DNA of 64,000 nucleotides from Sphingobium sp. (GCA_023266575.1 JAHFPV010000003.1:62001-126000), one strand, 5' to 3'; positions 25,790 through 34,809 are shown, numbered from the stretch's first letter. Notes: generated by a model not told the origin, from the sequence alone. Made by a program: numbers and translations.

Positions 25790-26785
25790 ATGACGGCCCG
25801 CCGTCACCCCTTCCTCGTCCCGACGCTGCTGCTTCTGCTGGTCGCCGCAGCAATGGGTTCCGTGATGCTGGGCGCGGTCGCGATCAGTCCGGCGCGGATA
25901 TGGGCGGTGCTGACTGGCGGCGGCGATGATGTTGCGCGCGCGATCATCATCGACCTGCGACTGCCGCGGATGCTGCTTGGCCTGCTGGTCGGCGCGATGC
26001 TGGGCCTGTCGGGCGCGGCGTTGCAGGGCTATTTGCGCAATCCGCTGGCCGAACCCTCCGTGCTGGGTGCGTCCAATGCGGCGGCTTTGGGCGCGGTCTG
26101 TGCGCTCTATTTTGGTCTTAGCGCCTTGCACCCGCTGGTCCTGCCGTTGCTGGCGATCACCACTGCGCTGATCGCCATTGCCGGGCTGTTTCTGCTGGCG
26201 GGACCATCAGAAAGCCCGTTGACGTTGATTCTTGCGGGCATTGCCGTCGCGACGCTGGCGGGAGCGGGGATCAGCCTGTCGCTCAACCTGTCGCCCAATC
26301 CCTTTGCGGCGATGGAGATTATGAGCTGGTTGATGGGCAGTCTGGAAAACCGCAGCTATGTGCATGTCGTCGTCGCCTTGCCCTGTATTGCCATCGGCGC
26401 GGCGCTGCTGCTGGCCGACGGGCGGACGCTGGACGCGCTGACGCTGGGTGAGGAAGGCGCGCAGGCGCTGGGCGTGAACCTCAACGCCGCGCGGTTGCGG
26501 ATGATGCTGGGCGTCGCGATCGGCGTGGGCGGCGCGGTGGCGGTGTCGGGGGCGATCGGCTTTGTTGGCCTGATCGTGCCGCATATCGTGCGCCCGCTGA
26601 CCGACCGGTCGCCCTCAGCCGTGCTATTGCCCTCGCTGCTCGGCGGCGCGGTGCTGCTGACGCTGGCCGACATTGGCGTGCGGCTGATCCCGTCGGCCAA
26701 TGAATTGAAGCTCGGCGTCGTCACCGCGATGCTGGGCGTGCCGGTGTTCCTGGTCCATCTGATGCGGGAGCGGCGGCTATGGTGA
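25790..26785 (+). CDS. btuC: Cobalamin ABC transporter permease (FecCD family)
   Basis: 331-residue inner-membrane permease with about 10 hydrophobic segments. Family signatures: RLPRMLLGLLVGAMLGLSGA, QGYLRNPLAEPSVLGASNAA and the C-terminal FVGLIVPHIVRPLTDR ATPase-contact loop. It overlaps btuD by 7 bases. B12 specificity rests on the neighbouring btuB riboswitch; a siderophore substrate cannot be excluded from the sequence alone. Confidence 0.9.
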   Translation: MTARRHPFLVPTLLLLLVAAAMGSVMLGAVAISPARIWAVLTGGGDDVARAIIIDLRLPRMLLGLLVGAMLGLSGAALQGYLRNPLAEPSVLGASNAAALGAVCALYFGLSALHPLVLPLLAITTALIAIAGLFLLAGPSESPLTLILAGIAVATLAGAGISLSLNLSPNPFAAMEIMSWLMGSLENRSYVHVVVALPCIAIGAALLLADGRTLDALTLGEEGAQALGVNLNAARLRMMLGVAIGVGGAVAVSGAIGFVGLIVPHIVRPLTDRSPSAVLLPSLLGGAVLLTLADIGVRLIPSANELKLGVVTAMLGVPVFLVHLMRERRLW

Positions 26786-27570
26786 GCCTGGCGGTAGAGG
26801 GATTGTCGGTCCGGCTTGGCCGTCATGCGGCGGTGCGCGATGTGAGCATGACGCTGGAGCCGGGCCAGCTGGTCGGCATCATCGGACCCAATGGCGCGGG
26901 CAAATCGACGCTGATCCGGGCGATGCTGGGGCTGGCTAGGCCGCAGGCGGGCCGGGTGCTGATCGACGGGCAGGATGTCGCACGGATCGACCGGCGGAGC
27001 ATCGCGCGTGCCATCGCCTATCTACCACAGGGCCAGACATTGCACTGGCCCTTGAGCGTCGAGCGGCTGGTGGCGCTGGGGCGGCTGCCGCATCTGGGGC
27101 CACTCTCCCGCCTGTCGGATGAGGATGAGGCGGCGGTGGAGGCTGCGATGGCGCGGGCCGATGTGCTGCATCTGAAAGGCCGGATCGCCACCGAATTGTC
27201 GGGCGGGGAGCGGGCGCGGGTGCTGCTGGCGCGGGCGCTGGCGGTGGGTGCGCGCGGGCTGATCGCCGACGAGCCACTTGCGGCGCTGGACCCCGGTCAC
27301 CAGATCGATGTCATGGACCTGTTGCGCGACGAGGCGCGGGGCGGGGCGCTGGTGGTGACGGTGCTGCACGACCTCAGCATGGCGGCACGCTGGTGCGACC
27401 GGCTGCTGCTGATGGACGGCGGCGCGCTTGTCGCGGATGGCGCGCCGATGGACGTGCTGACCGCGCAGGCGCTTGCGGATGTCTATGGCATCACCGCGTG
27501 CATCGATCCGGGCAATGGCTGGCCGCTGATCCTGCCGACCGGGCGGGTGCCCCGGTCGGCAGCGGACTGA
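26779..27570 (+). CDS. btuD: Cobalamin ABC transporter ATP-binding protein
   Basis: 263-residue ABC ATPase: Walker A GPNGAGKST, Q-loop YLPQG, signature LSGGERARVLLARAL, Walker B LIADEPLAALDPGH and switch His in VTVLHDLSMAARWCD. Pairs with BtuC. Its stop touches the stop of the convergent LpoA-like gene at 27571. Confidence 0.9.
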   Translation: MVSLAVEGLSVRLGRHAAVRDVSMTLEPGQLVGIIGPNGAGKSTLIRAMLGLARPQAGRVLIDGQDVARIDRRSIARAIAYLPQGQTLHWPLSVERLVALGRLPHLGPLSRLSDEDEAAVEAAMARADVLHLKGRIATELSGGERARVLLARALAVGARGLIADEPLAALDPGHQIDVMDLLRDEARGGALVVTVLHDLSMAARWCDRLLLMDGGALVADGAPMDVLTAQALADVYGITACIDPGNGWPLILPTGRVPRSAAD

Positions 27571-28776
27571 TTATTCCGCGAAGCTGCGGGGAGCAGGGGC
27601 GATGACCGTGACGTTGCCAGCGCCCACTTCGGATACTTCCAGCGCGCGTTCGGCAACGCCGGTGCGGCCAAAACGGAATGCGCCGTCAATGCCGGAAAAG
27701 CCGCCCGAATCGCGCAGGCGCGTGGCGGGGAACGGGCTGCCCGGTTTCCAGTCCTGGGCGATCCGCACCGTCAGCAGGACCGAATCATAGCCGAGCGACG
27801 ACAGGCGGAAGGGCGACGTGCCGTAACGGGCACGATATTTGCCCGCGAGCTGGCCGTAGAGCGTGTCCGACACGCTGGCGAACCAGGCACCGCGCAGCAC
27901 CGGGCTGGCGGCCAGCGTGCCTTCGGTATTCCACAATTCCGTGCCGAGCAGCCGCGCGGTCGCGCCGCCATTTTTGCGCACGATCGGTGCGACCTGGAGC
28001 GCCACCTTGCCGCTGTCGGCGATCAGGAGCGCGTCATAGCTGGACGAGGCTTGCAACTTCTTGACCGCTGCGGTGATCGAAGCGGGGCTGCGGTCGAAAT
28101 TCTGCATCGACACGACCGTGCCGCCCGCCTGCTCGACCGCGCGCAGCAGCGCATTGCCCGCCCGTTCGCCATAGGTGCCGCGCGGGATGAGCGCGGCGAA
28201 GCGCGACAGCCCCTTGTCGCGGGCGAAACCGACGACCCGCTCGATCGACTGATTGGGGTTATAGCCCATGATATATACGCCGCTGCCCGCTGCGCTGGCG
28301 TCGTTGGAGAAGCTGATCACCGGCACATTGGTGCGCGCGGCGATCGGCCCGATAATGCGGGCATCTTCGGCGAGCAAGGGGCCAAGGATCAGGCGGTTGC
28401 CTTCGGCCAGCGCGCGGTTCGCCGCTGCCGCCGCGCCCAGGGCGGTGTCATAGGTGGTGATGCGGATCTTGTCGGTTTTGGTGTCCATCAGCGCCAGCGT
28501 GGTGGCGTTGGCGATCGACTGGCCGACGCCTGCATTGGGACCGCTCATCGGCACCAGCAGCGCGACGCGGTGGCGCAGCGTGTCGGTCGGCAGGCCTTGC
28601 GTCACGTCCGGGCCGCTTGGCCCAACCGGGCCGGTCGGGGTGGTGGGTGCCGGTCCCTTGGGCACGATCGACTGGCAGGCGGCGAGCAGCAATGTGCCCG
28701 CTGCAAGCGCAATACGCGCGCCACGCTTCAATGAAGCGAACAAGTCCGCTTGCCGGGAGGCATCCGTCTCTGTCAT
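27571..28776 (-). CDS. Penicillin-binding protein activator-like lipoprotein (LpoA/YraM family)
   Basis: 401 residues: lipoprotein signal with lipobox LLAAC (Cys34), a Pro/Gly/Thr-rich linker (about 40-60), then a type I periplasmic-binding fold (VALLVPMSGPNAGVGQSIAN, ILGPLLAEDARIIGPIAART, PVISFSNDASAAG). Family members anchor in the outer membrane and stimulate PBP1A. It is much shorter than E. coli LpoA because the N-terminal TPR domain is absent. It is divergent from rsmI and yraN, which also neighbour lpoA in enterobacteria, supporting the assignment. Confidence 0.85.
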   Translation of the reverse strand: MTETDASRQADLFASLKRGARIALAAGTLLLAACQSIVPKGPAPTTPTGPVGPSGPDVTQGLPTDTLRHRVALLVPMSGPNAGVGQSIANATTLALMDTKTDKIRITTYDTALGAAAAANRALAEGNRLILGPLLAEDARIIGPIAARTNVPVISFSNDASAAGSGVYIMGYNPNQSIERVVGFARDKGLSRFAALIPRGTYGERAGNALLRAVEQAGGTVVSMQNFDRSPASITAAVKKLQASSSYDALLIADSGKVALQVAPIVRKNGGATARLLGTELWNTEGTLAASPVLRGAWFASVSDTLYGQLAGKYRARYGTSPFRLSSLGYDSVLLTVRIAQDWKPGSPFPATRLRDSGGFSGIDGAFRFGRTGVAERALEVSEVGAGNVTVIAPAPRSFAE

Positions 28777-28787
28777 CTGGCGTCCTT

Positions 28788-29630
28788 ATGGAAACTCAAT
28801 CTTCGGGTCTTGAACCTGGGCTTTATATCGTCGCGGGGCCGATCGGCAACCTTGGTGACCTTACCCCGCGCGCGGCGGAGGTGCTGCGGCTGGCGGACGT
28901 GGTCGCCGTGGAAGATACACGGGTAAGCGCGCGGCTGCTGCGCCATGCTGGCTCTGATCGGCCAATGCTGCCCTATCATGACCATAGCGGCGAAAATGTG
29001 CGGGCGCGGCTGGTGGAGCGGATGGCGGGCGAATCGGTCGCCCTGCTGTCGGACGCGGGGACGCCGCTCATTTCCGATCCGGGCTATAAGCTGGTGCGCG
29101 ATGCGCGGGCGGCGGGGCGGCGGATCACGACCCTGCCCGGTCCCAACGCGGCGATTGCGGCGCTGACGCTGTCGGGCCTGCCGACCGATCGTTTCCTGTT
29201 CATGGGCTTCCTGCCCAGCAAGGCCAAGGCGCGGGGGGATGTGCTGGATGAGGTAGCCGGGCTGCGGGCGACGTTGGTGTTCTACGAAAGCGGCCCGCGC
29301 CTGTCGGAAAGCCTGTCCGCCATGGCCGCGCATCTGGGCGACCGGGACGCGGCGGTCAGCCGGGAGATCAGCAAGACATTCGAGGAAACCGCCTGCGGGA
29401 CGCTGAGCCTATTGTCCGCCCGCTATGCCGATGCGCCGCCCAAGGGGGAGATTGTCGTGACGGTCGGCCCGCCCGGCGAAGCGCCGCCCGCCAGTGCCGA
29501 GGATGCCGACGCAGCTTTGCTGGAGGCGCTGACCCGGCTGTCGGTGTCGAAGGCGGCGGGAGAGGTCGCCAAGAAATTGGGGCTGGACCGGCGCGCACTC
29601 TATGACCGGGCGACGGAATTGAAGGGGTGA
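28788..29630 (+). CDS. rsmI: 16S rRNA (cytidine1402-2'-O)-methyltransferase
   Basis: 280-residue tetrapyrrole-methylase-fold rRNA enzyme: LYIVAGPIGNLGDLTPRAAE, VAVEDTRVSARLL and LLSDAGTPLISDPGYKLVR. Start ATG 28788 lies 11 bases from the divergent lipoprotein start, so the promoters must overlap the coding ends. Overlaps yraN by 4 bases. Confidence 0.95.
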   Translation: METQSSGLEPGLYIVAGPIGNLGDLTPRAAEVLRLADVVAVEDTRVSARLLRHAGSDRPMLPYHDHSGENVRARLVERMAGESVALLSDAGTPLISDPGYKLVRDARAAGRRITTLPGPNAAIAALTLSGLPTDRFLFMGFLPSKAKARGDVLDEVAGLRATLVFYESGPRLSESLSAMAAHLGDRDAAVSREISKTFEETACGTLSLLSARYADAPPKGEIVVTVGPPGEAPPASAEDADAALLEALTRLSVSKAAGEVAKKLGLDRRALYDRATELKG

Positions 29631-29995
29631 AGCGCCCAATTCCTGCCAGACTGGCCGCCGAACGACGCGGGCGTCAGGCCGAGCGGATCGCGGCCTGGTG
29701 GCTGCGCTTGAAAGGCTGGCAGATTGTCGGACGGCGGATGCGCACGCCGGCGGGCGAGGTTGATCTGGTCGCGCGCAAGGGCGGGATGCTGGCCTTTGTC
29801 GAGGTGAAGGCGCGCGCCACGGCGGCGGAACTGGACCTGGCGATCGACGAGCGGCGATTGCGCCGGGTCGCGGCGGCGGCGGAAATCCTCTGGCATGATC
29901 TGGGCAAAGCGGGGGACGATATGCGAATCGACGTCATCCTCCTTGCGCCGGGCCGCGCGCCACGCCATCTGGCCAATGTCTGGCATGGGGGGTGA
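29627..29995 (+). CDS. YraN/UPF0102 endonuclease-like protein
   Basis: 122-residue protein with a restriction-endonuclease-like core: RRGRQAERIAAWWLRLKGWQ, then GEVDLVARKGGMLAFVEVKAR, where E and D of GEVDLVA and EVK form the PD-(D/E)xK site. Start GTG 29627 overlaps the rsmI stop. Function of the family is not settled; conserved linkage to rsmI is typical. Confidence 0.9.
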   Translation: MKRPIPARLAAERRGRQAERIAAWWLRLKGWQIVGRRMRTPAGEVDLVARKGGMLAFVEVKARATAAELDLAIDERRLRRVAAAAEILWHDLGKAGDDMRIDVILLAPGRAPRHLANVWHGG

Positions 29996-30012
29996 TGTGC
30001 CGCTCCCCAAAA

Positions 30013-30116
30013 CCGTTCGGGCTGAGCGAAGTCGAAGCCCTCGCCTGAGCGCAAGCGAAGGCAAAGCACCTCGCTAACGCTCGGCGGAGCCCTTCGACTT
30101 CGCTCAGGGCGAACGG
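30013..30116. repeat. Inverted repeat between yraN and gshB
   Basis: Outer arms begin CCGTTCG (30013) and end CGAACGG (30116). The arms share GCTGAGCGAAGTCGAAG-type sequence, about 25 of 31 bases matching, and the 40-base centre holds further short hairpins. It fills nearly the whole intergenic gap and ends 13 bases before the gshB start. Confidence 0.8.
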
Positions 30117-30129
30117 AAAAGGAATGAAG

Positions 30130-31104
30130 ATGACCGAACTCAACCCCCTGACCGTCGCCGTGCAGATGGACCCGATGGAGGGCATCAAGATTGCGGGCGA
30201 TTCGACCTTTCACATCATGCTGGCGGGGCAGGCGCGGGGGCACAGGCTCTACCATTATCTCGCCCCTGACCTGACCTATCGCGATGGCCGGGTGCTGGCC
30301 AAGGCGCGGCCGGTGAAGGTCCAGAAAGTGGAGGGCGATTATTTCGCCTTTGGCGAGGCGGAGATGCTGGACCTGGGCCGCGATGTCGATGTCGTGCTGA
30401 TGCGGCAGGACCCGCCGTTCGACCTGAGCTACATCACCGCCACCCATTTGCTGGAGCGGGTGCAGGCCGAAACGCTGGTGGTCAATGATCCTGCCAGCGT
30501 CCGCAATGCGCCGGAAAAGCTGTTCGTGCTGGACTATGCCCGCTTCATGCCGCCGACGATGATCACCCGTGATCTGGCCGAAGTGCGCAGTTTTCTGGCC
30601 CAGCATGGCGAGATTGTTGTGAAACCGCTTTATGGCAATGCGGGTAACGCCGTGTTCCATGTCGATGCCAAAGGATCGAATCTTTCCGCGCTGGTGGAAA
30701 TCTTCAACGCGTCATGGGTTGAGCCATTCATGGTACAGGCCTTCATCCCCGGCGTCGCCCAAGGCGACAAGCGTATCGTCCTGATCGATGGCGAGGTCGC
30801 GGGCGCGATCAACCGGATTCCGGGCGCGGGCGAAATCCGATCCAACCTGGCGGTCGGCGGGTCTGCGGCCAAGACGGTGCTGACCGACAAAGAACGCGAA
30901 ATCTGCGCCGCTATGGGACCAGAATTGAAGGCGCGCGGATTGCTGTTCGTGGGTATCGATGTGATTGGCGGCGAATGGCTGACTGAGATCAACGTGACCT
31001 CGCCCACCGGCATCGTGGCGATCGACGCCTTTGATGGCACGGATACGGGCGGGCTGATCTGGGACGCGATCGACGCCCGGCTGGCGGCACGGGCGGCGGC
31101 TTGA
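30130..31104 (+). CDS. gshB: Glutathione synthase
   Basis: ATP-grasp ligase joining gamma-glutamylcysteine and glycine, 324 residues. Family segments: MDPMEGIKIAGDSTFHIMLA, LMRQDPPFDLSYI, GEIVVKPLYGNAG and FVGIDVIGGEWLTEINVTSP. ATG 30130 is preferred to 30124 because the AAAAGGA ribosome site lies 6 bases before it. gamma-glutamylcysteine ligase is not in the window. Confidence 0.95.
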   Translation: MTELNPLTVAVQMDPMEGIKIAGDSTFHIMLAGQARGHRLYHYLAPDLTYRDGRVLAKARPVKVQKVEGDYFAFGEAEMLDLGRDVDVVLMRQDPPFDLSYITATHLLERVQAETLVVNDPASVRNAPEKLFVLDYARFMPPTMITRDLAEVRSFLAQHGEIVVKPLYGNAGNAVFHVDAKGSNLSALVEIFNASWVEPFMVQAFIPGVAQGDKRIVLIDGEVAGAINRIPGAGEIRSNLAVGGSAAKTVLTDKEREICAAMGPELKARGLLFVGIDVIGGEWLTEINVTSPTGIVAIDAFDGTDTGGLIWDAIDARLAARAAA

Positions 31105-31132
31105 TCATAGTGCGCCACTGGGATGACAGGGT

Positions 31133-31732
31133 TTGACCGACTGGGTTCTCCGCCTGATCGACGCGGGCGGCTATTGGGGCATTTTTGCGCTGATGGTGCT
31201 GGAAAATGTCTTTCCGCCGATCCCGTCGGAATTGATCATGGGCATTGGCGGTATTCGCGTGGGTCAAGGCCGGATGGCGATGGAGTGGTTGCTGTTGGCG
31301 GGGACGCTTGGCACCACGGTCGGCAATTATTTCTGGTATATGGTCGGGCATGTGCTGGGCTTTGGCCGGTTGAAGCCTTTGGTCGATCGCTATGGCCGCT
31401 GGGCGACGCTGGAATGGCGCGATGTCGAGGCGCTGGACCGATTGTTCGGCAAATATGGCCAGATCGTCGTGTTCGTGTTCCGCTTCATGCCCGCGTTGCG
31501 GACGATGGTGTCACTGCCCGCCGGACTGTTCCGCATGGGGCATATGAAATTTCTGGCGTGGACGGCCGGGGGCGCGCTGATCTGGAATATCATCCTGGCC
31601 TATGCCGGTTTCGTGCTGGGCAAGAATTTCAGCGAGATTGATAAATATATCGGCCCCGCCGCCACGGTATGCGTCGTGGGGGCGGTGCTGGTCTATCTGT
31701 GGCGGCTGGCTACCTGGCGGCCCAAGGGCTGA
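31133..31732 (+). CDS. DedA-family membrane protein
   Basis: 199-residue inner-membrane protein of the DedA/VTT family: GGYWGIFALMVLENVFPPIP near the N-terminus, the GxxxG-rich TTVGNYFWYMVGHVLG, and FRFMPALRTMVSLPAGLFRM. TTG 31133 is the only start that gives the normal N-terminus; the nearby ATG 31123 is in another frame. The family moves undecaprenyl phosphate or other lipids across the membrane in studied cases. Confidence 0.88.
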   Translation: MTDWVLRLIDAGGYWGIFALMVLENVFPPIPSELIMGIGGIRVGQGRMAMEWLLLAGTLGTTVGNYFWYMVGHVLGFGRLKPLVDRYGRWATLEWRDVEALDRLFGKYGQIVVFVFRFMPALRTMVSLPAGLFRMGHMKFLAWTAGGALIWNIILAYAGFVLGKNFSEIDKYIGPAATVCVVGAVLVYLWRLATWRPKG

Positions 31733-31736
31733 GTGT

Positions 31737-32012
31737 TCAGAACGGTATTTTCACGCCGACCATGACCCGCTGCGATGTGGTGCCGTTCCCCATGCCCTGG
31801 CTTTCCACATGCAGATTGCCCTTAACCTTGCCAAACAGGCCCATCTCCGCGCGACCGAGCGGGGGTTCATCACTAACCGGTGCGCGCTCGATCCGCTGGC
31901 TTTGCCTTCGCGCGGTGACGACGATCGAATCGACGCTGGGCTGAACCGATTTGAGGTCGAAGTCGGGCGGGATTGCGCCGACACTTTGCAAGGTCAGGAT
32001 AAAACATAGCAT
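31737..32012 (-). CDS. Small hypothetical exported protein
   Basis: 91 residues beginning MLCFILTLQSVGAIPPDFD, a short signal-like hydrophobic start, then a Ser/Arg stretch (VDSIVVTARRQSQRIER) and the C-terminal NGTTSQRVMVGVKIPF, which looks like a closing beta strand. It lies 4 bases after the convergent dedA stop and downstream of xerC on the same strand. A GCTTTCC/GGAAAGC hairpin overlaps its ribosome-site region. I do not recognise a named family. Confidence 0.6.
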   Translation of the reverse strand: MLCFILTLQSVGAIPPDFDLKSVQPSVDSIVVTARRQSQRIERAPVSDEPPLGRAEMGLFGKVKGNLHVESQGMGNGTTSQRVMVGVKIPF

Positions 32013-32064
32013 CGGCTTTCCACCGCTGGGAAAGCACGAGGCTGACGCAGGAATGCGGCGAATT

Positions 32065-32958
32065 TCAGGCGCGCGGATGGGCGTTGCGATAGACGTCCAT
32101 CAGATGGGCGGCGTCGACCTGGGTATAGACTTGAGTTGAGGACAGGCTGGCATGGCCGAGCAGTTCCTGCAGACTGCGCAGATCCGCGCCGCGGCCCAGC
32201 AAATGGGTGGCGAAGCTGTGGCGGAGCGCGTGGGGGGTGGTGCGGTCCGAGAGGCCGAGGCGTCCGCGTGCGCCCTGTACCGCGCGGCGGATGAGGGCGG
32301 GGGAGAGGGGGCCGCCGCGTGCGCCGCGAAACAGCATTTCGTCGCGGTTCATGGGATAGGGGCAAAGCGCCACATAGGCGTCGATCGCGGCACGGACCTG
32401 CGGCAGCAGCGGGACGACGCGCATCTTGCCCCGCTTGCCGGTGACGCGCAGGGTTTCGCTTAAAGGGAGCACCGCGCCGGTCAGGCCCATTGCTTCGCCG
32501 ATGCGCAGGCCCGCGCCATAGAGCAGCAGCAGCACCGCCCAGTCGCGCGCGCCGATCCACGGTTCGCGTGCGCCCTCGGCAATGTCCTGCGCCAGCGCGA
32601 CGGCTTCGTCGGGGGAGATGGGGCGGGGCAGGCCGCGCTTGGTGCGCGGGCCTTTGAGTAGGGGCACGCGGGCGTCCTCACCCCCGATGAAGCGCAGGAA
32701 ACCGCGCACGGCGGACAGTTCGCGCGCCGCCGACAGATTGCCGATGCCATCCATCCGCCGCGCGGTGAGGAAGGCGCGCAGGTCCGCTTGCTCCAGCCGG
32801 GTGAGCAACGGGACGGTAACTTGTTCGCCATGATGCGCCTCCAGAAAGGCGACCAGCCGCTCGGCGGTCGCGACATAGGCGCGCACCGTATGGGTCGATC
32901 GCCTCCGGTCGAGGCTGAGATGATTACGCCAGCGTTCGATAAGGTCTGGGGAGGGCAT
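32065..32958 (-). CDS. xerC: Tyrosine recombinase XerC
   Basis: 297-residue chromosome dimer resolution recombinase. SAM-like N-terminal domain (HLSLDRRRSTHTVRAYVATA), catalytic domain with Arg in GAGLRIGEAMGL, the box TPHALRHSFATHLL, GHASLSSTQVY and nucleophile Y278. ATG 32958 gives standard XerC length; the frame upstream runs through a repeat and is not included. No integrase-like flanking att sites are visible, so this is the housekeeping enzyme. Confidence 0.92.
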   Translation of the reverse strand: MPSPDLIERWRNHLSLDRRRSTHTVRAYVATAERLVAFLEAHHGEQVTVPLLTRLEQADLRAFLTARRMDGIGNLSAARELSAVRGFLRFIGGEDARVPLLKGPRTKRGLPRPISPDEAVALAQDIAEGAREPWIGARDWAVLLLLYGAGLRIGEAMGLTGAVLPLSETLRVTGKRGKMRVVPLLPQVRAAIDAYVALCPYPMNRDEMLFRGARGGPLSPALIRRAVQGARGRLGLSDRTTPHALRHSFATHLLGRGADLRSLQELLGHASLSSTQVYTQVDAAHLMDVYRNAHPRA

Positions 32959-33043
32959 GGCAGGAGGATAGGGCAGGTTGGACAAAATGGGAAATGGTGA
33001 CCCGATGTTCCGCAATGTATGTTGCCTGGGATCAAGCCATCCT

Positions 33044-33161
33044 ATCCTCCCCTTGCAAGGGAGGTGTCGGGCCGAAGGCCAGACGGAGGGGTGTCGCGCT
33101 ATCGATGGGGTGACACCCCTCCACCGGCTCCGCCGGTCCCCCTCCCCTTGCAGGGGAGGAT
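33044..33161. repeat. Inverted repeat, CCTCCCC type, between xerC and the MBL gene
   Basis: Arms ATCCTCCCCTTGCAAGGGAGG (shown in part) and its inverse near 33141-33161, with GGAGGGGTGTC/GACACCCCTCC inside and a CCGGCTCCGCCGG hairpin. Non-coding; it lies between the divergent xerC and MBL starts. Confidence 0.8.
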
Positions 33162-33220
33162 TAAGGGTGGGATCCTTGCACGCCAGACCTCCACCTTGAA
33201 ATCCGGCGGGAAATAGGCAC

Positions 33221-34105
33221 ATGGGAAGCATGGCACCCCCTTTTGATCTGGCCGACCTGCCGACGGGCGTGGCGATGCCGCTGTCGCCGCTGGTCGCCCG
33301 CGTGCTGGCGCCCAATCCGTCGCCCTTCACCTTTACCGGCACCCAGACCTATGTGGTCGGGAGCAGCGACGTGGCGGTGATCGATCCCGGCCCGGACGAG
33401 GCGGACCATCTGGCGGCGCTGATGGCGGCGATCGCCGGGCGGCAGGTTGTGGCGATCGTCTGCACCCATACCCATCGCGACCATAGCCCGGCGGCGCGGC
33501 CATTGAGCGAGATGACCGGTGCGCCGGTGATCGGCTGCGCGCCGTTGACGCTGGACGATGACGGGCCGCGCGCCGATGCGGCGTTCGATGCGGCCTATCG
33601 CCCCGACCGGGTGCTGGCCGATGGCGAACGGCTGGCGGGCGACGGCTGGACATTGGAGGCGGTGGCGACGCCGGGGCATACGTCTAATCATCTCTGCTTT
33701 GCGCTGGTCGAGGAACAGGCGCTGTTTACCGGCGATCATGTCATGGGCTGGTCCACCAGCGTGATTTCTCCGCCCGATGGCGACATGGCCGATTATATGC
33801 GGTCGATGCAGCGGCTGCTGGAGCGCGAGGATGCGGTCTATTATCCCGCTCATGGCGAGCCGATCGACAATCCGCAGCGGCTGGTGCGCGGCATGATGGG
33901 ACATCGCAAGCAGCGCGAGGGGCAGATATTGCGCTTTCTGGAGCGCAATGGCGACAGCGTCATCCCCGACATGGTGGCCGAAATGTATAAGGGCGTCGAT
34001 CCGCGCCTGCATCCCGCCGCCGGGCGATCGGTGCTGGCGCATCTGATCGACCTTGATCAGCGCGGGATCGTGCGCGCGGCGGACGGCCTGTGGCAGATGC
34101 GCTGA
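33221..34105 (+). CDS. MBL-fold metallo-hydrolase (LACTB2-like)
   Basis: 294 residues with the metallo-beta-lactamase zinc site H83-x-H85-x-D87-H88 (CTHTHRDH), further His in TPGHTSNHLCFAL and FTGDHVMGW, and a C-terminal winged-helix-like extension after residue 225 (GQILRFLERNGDSVIPDMV), as in the LACTB2 ribonuclease-like group. Substrate unknown. Start at ATG 33221 or 33230. Its end overlaps the DUF4230 gene. Confidence 0.85.
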   Translation: MGSMAPPFDLADLPTGVAMPLSPLVARVLAPNPSPFTFTGTQTYVVGSSDVAVIDPGPDEADHLAALMAAIAGRQVVAIVCTHTHRDHSPAARPLSEMTGAPVIGCAPLTLDDDGPRADAAFDAAYRPDRVLADGERLAGDGWTLEAVATPGHTSNHLCFALVEEQALFTGDHVMGWSTSVISPPDGDMADYMRSMQRLLEREDAVYYPAHGEPIDNPQRLVRGMMGHRKQREGQILRFLERNGDSVIPDMVAEMYKGVDPRLHPAAGRSVLAHLIDLDQRGIVRAADGLWQMR

Positions 34106-34809
34106 AACGCTATGCCGGGCCGGTTGCGGCTGGGCTGCTGCTGCTGTTCGTGGCCGGGGCGATGTGGCTGGGCTGGCAGCGCTATGACCGCGATTATGTC
34201 GTGGCGGTGGAGGAGGACGGGTCTGCGGTCACCAAGGTGATCGCGGCCAAGCTGTCCGGGGTCAGCAGCCTCAAAGTCTCCGAACTCAACGGCACGATTC
34301 AGAGCAGCGCGCAGGATGTGCGCGGCTTTGGTCTGCTCAAGTCCGATCAGGTCGTGAAAATGCCCTTCTCGGTCGATTATTTCGTCGATGTCAGCGGGTT
34401 GGACGCGGGCGATCTGGAATGGAACGGGCAGACCCGCACGCTGATCGTCAATGCGCCGGACGTGATGCCGGGCAAGCCCAATGTCGACGAAAGCCGCCGC
34501 ACTTTGGTGCAGACCAACGGCCTGTTCGTGACCCGGCAGGCGAGCGAGGCGCTGAGCCGCCGTGTGTCCGCCCATGCGCAGAGCCGCGCGCTGGCGACGG
34601 CACGCTCGCCCGAACGCATGGCGCAGGCGCGCGATTATGGCCGGGCGGCGATCGGCAAGCTGATGACGGCACCGCTCACTGCGGCGGGCTATGGCGATGC
34701 GCGGGTGATCGTGACCTTTCCGCCGGAGCGCAAGGGCAGGAAGGACGAGCGCTGGGATGTCACCACGCCGATCAACGAGGTGCTGGCCAACCGGCAACGG
34801 CAGCGTTAG
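34090..34809 (+). CDS. DUF4230 domain membrane protein
   Basis: 239 residues: N-terminal membrane anchor (about 9-27, GPVAAGLLLLFVAGAMWLGW), then an exported domain matching DUF4230 (LKVSELNGTIQSSAQDVRG, ending in VTTPINEV). Starts at GTG 34090, overlapping the MBL gene by 16 bases. Function unknown; co-transcription with the MBL protein is likely. Confidence 0.8.
   Translation: MADALKRYAGPVAAGLLLLFVAGAMWLGWQRYDRDYVVAVEEDGSAVTKVIAAKLSGVSSLKVSELNGTIQSSAQDVRGFGLLKSDQVVKMPFSVDYFVDVSGLDAGDLEWNGQTRTLIVNAPDVMPGKPNVDESRRTLVQTNGLFVTRQASEALSRRVSAHAQSRALATARSPERMAQARDYGRAAIGKLMTAPLTAAGYGDARVIVTFPPERKGRKDERWDVTTPINEVLANRQRQR

Noticed and set aside
32065-33342. XerC as a phage or island integrase
   Set aside because: Length and motifs are those of chromosomal XerC; no adjacent tRNA, att repeats or phage genes.
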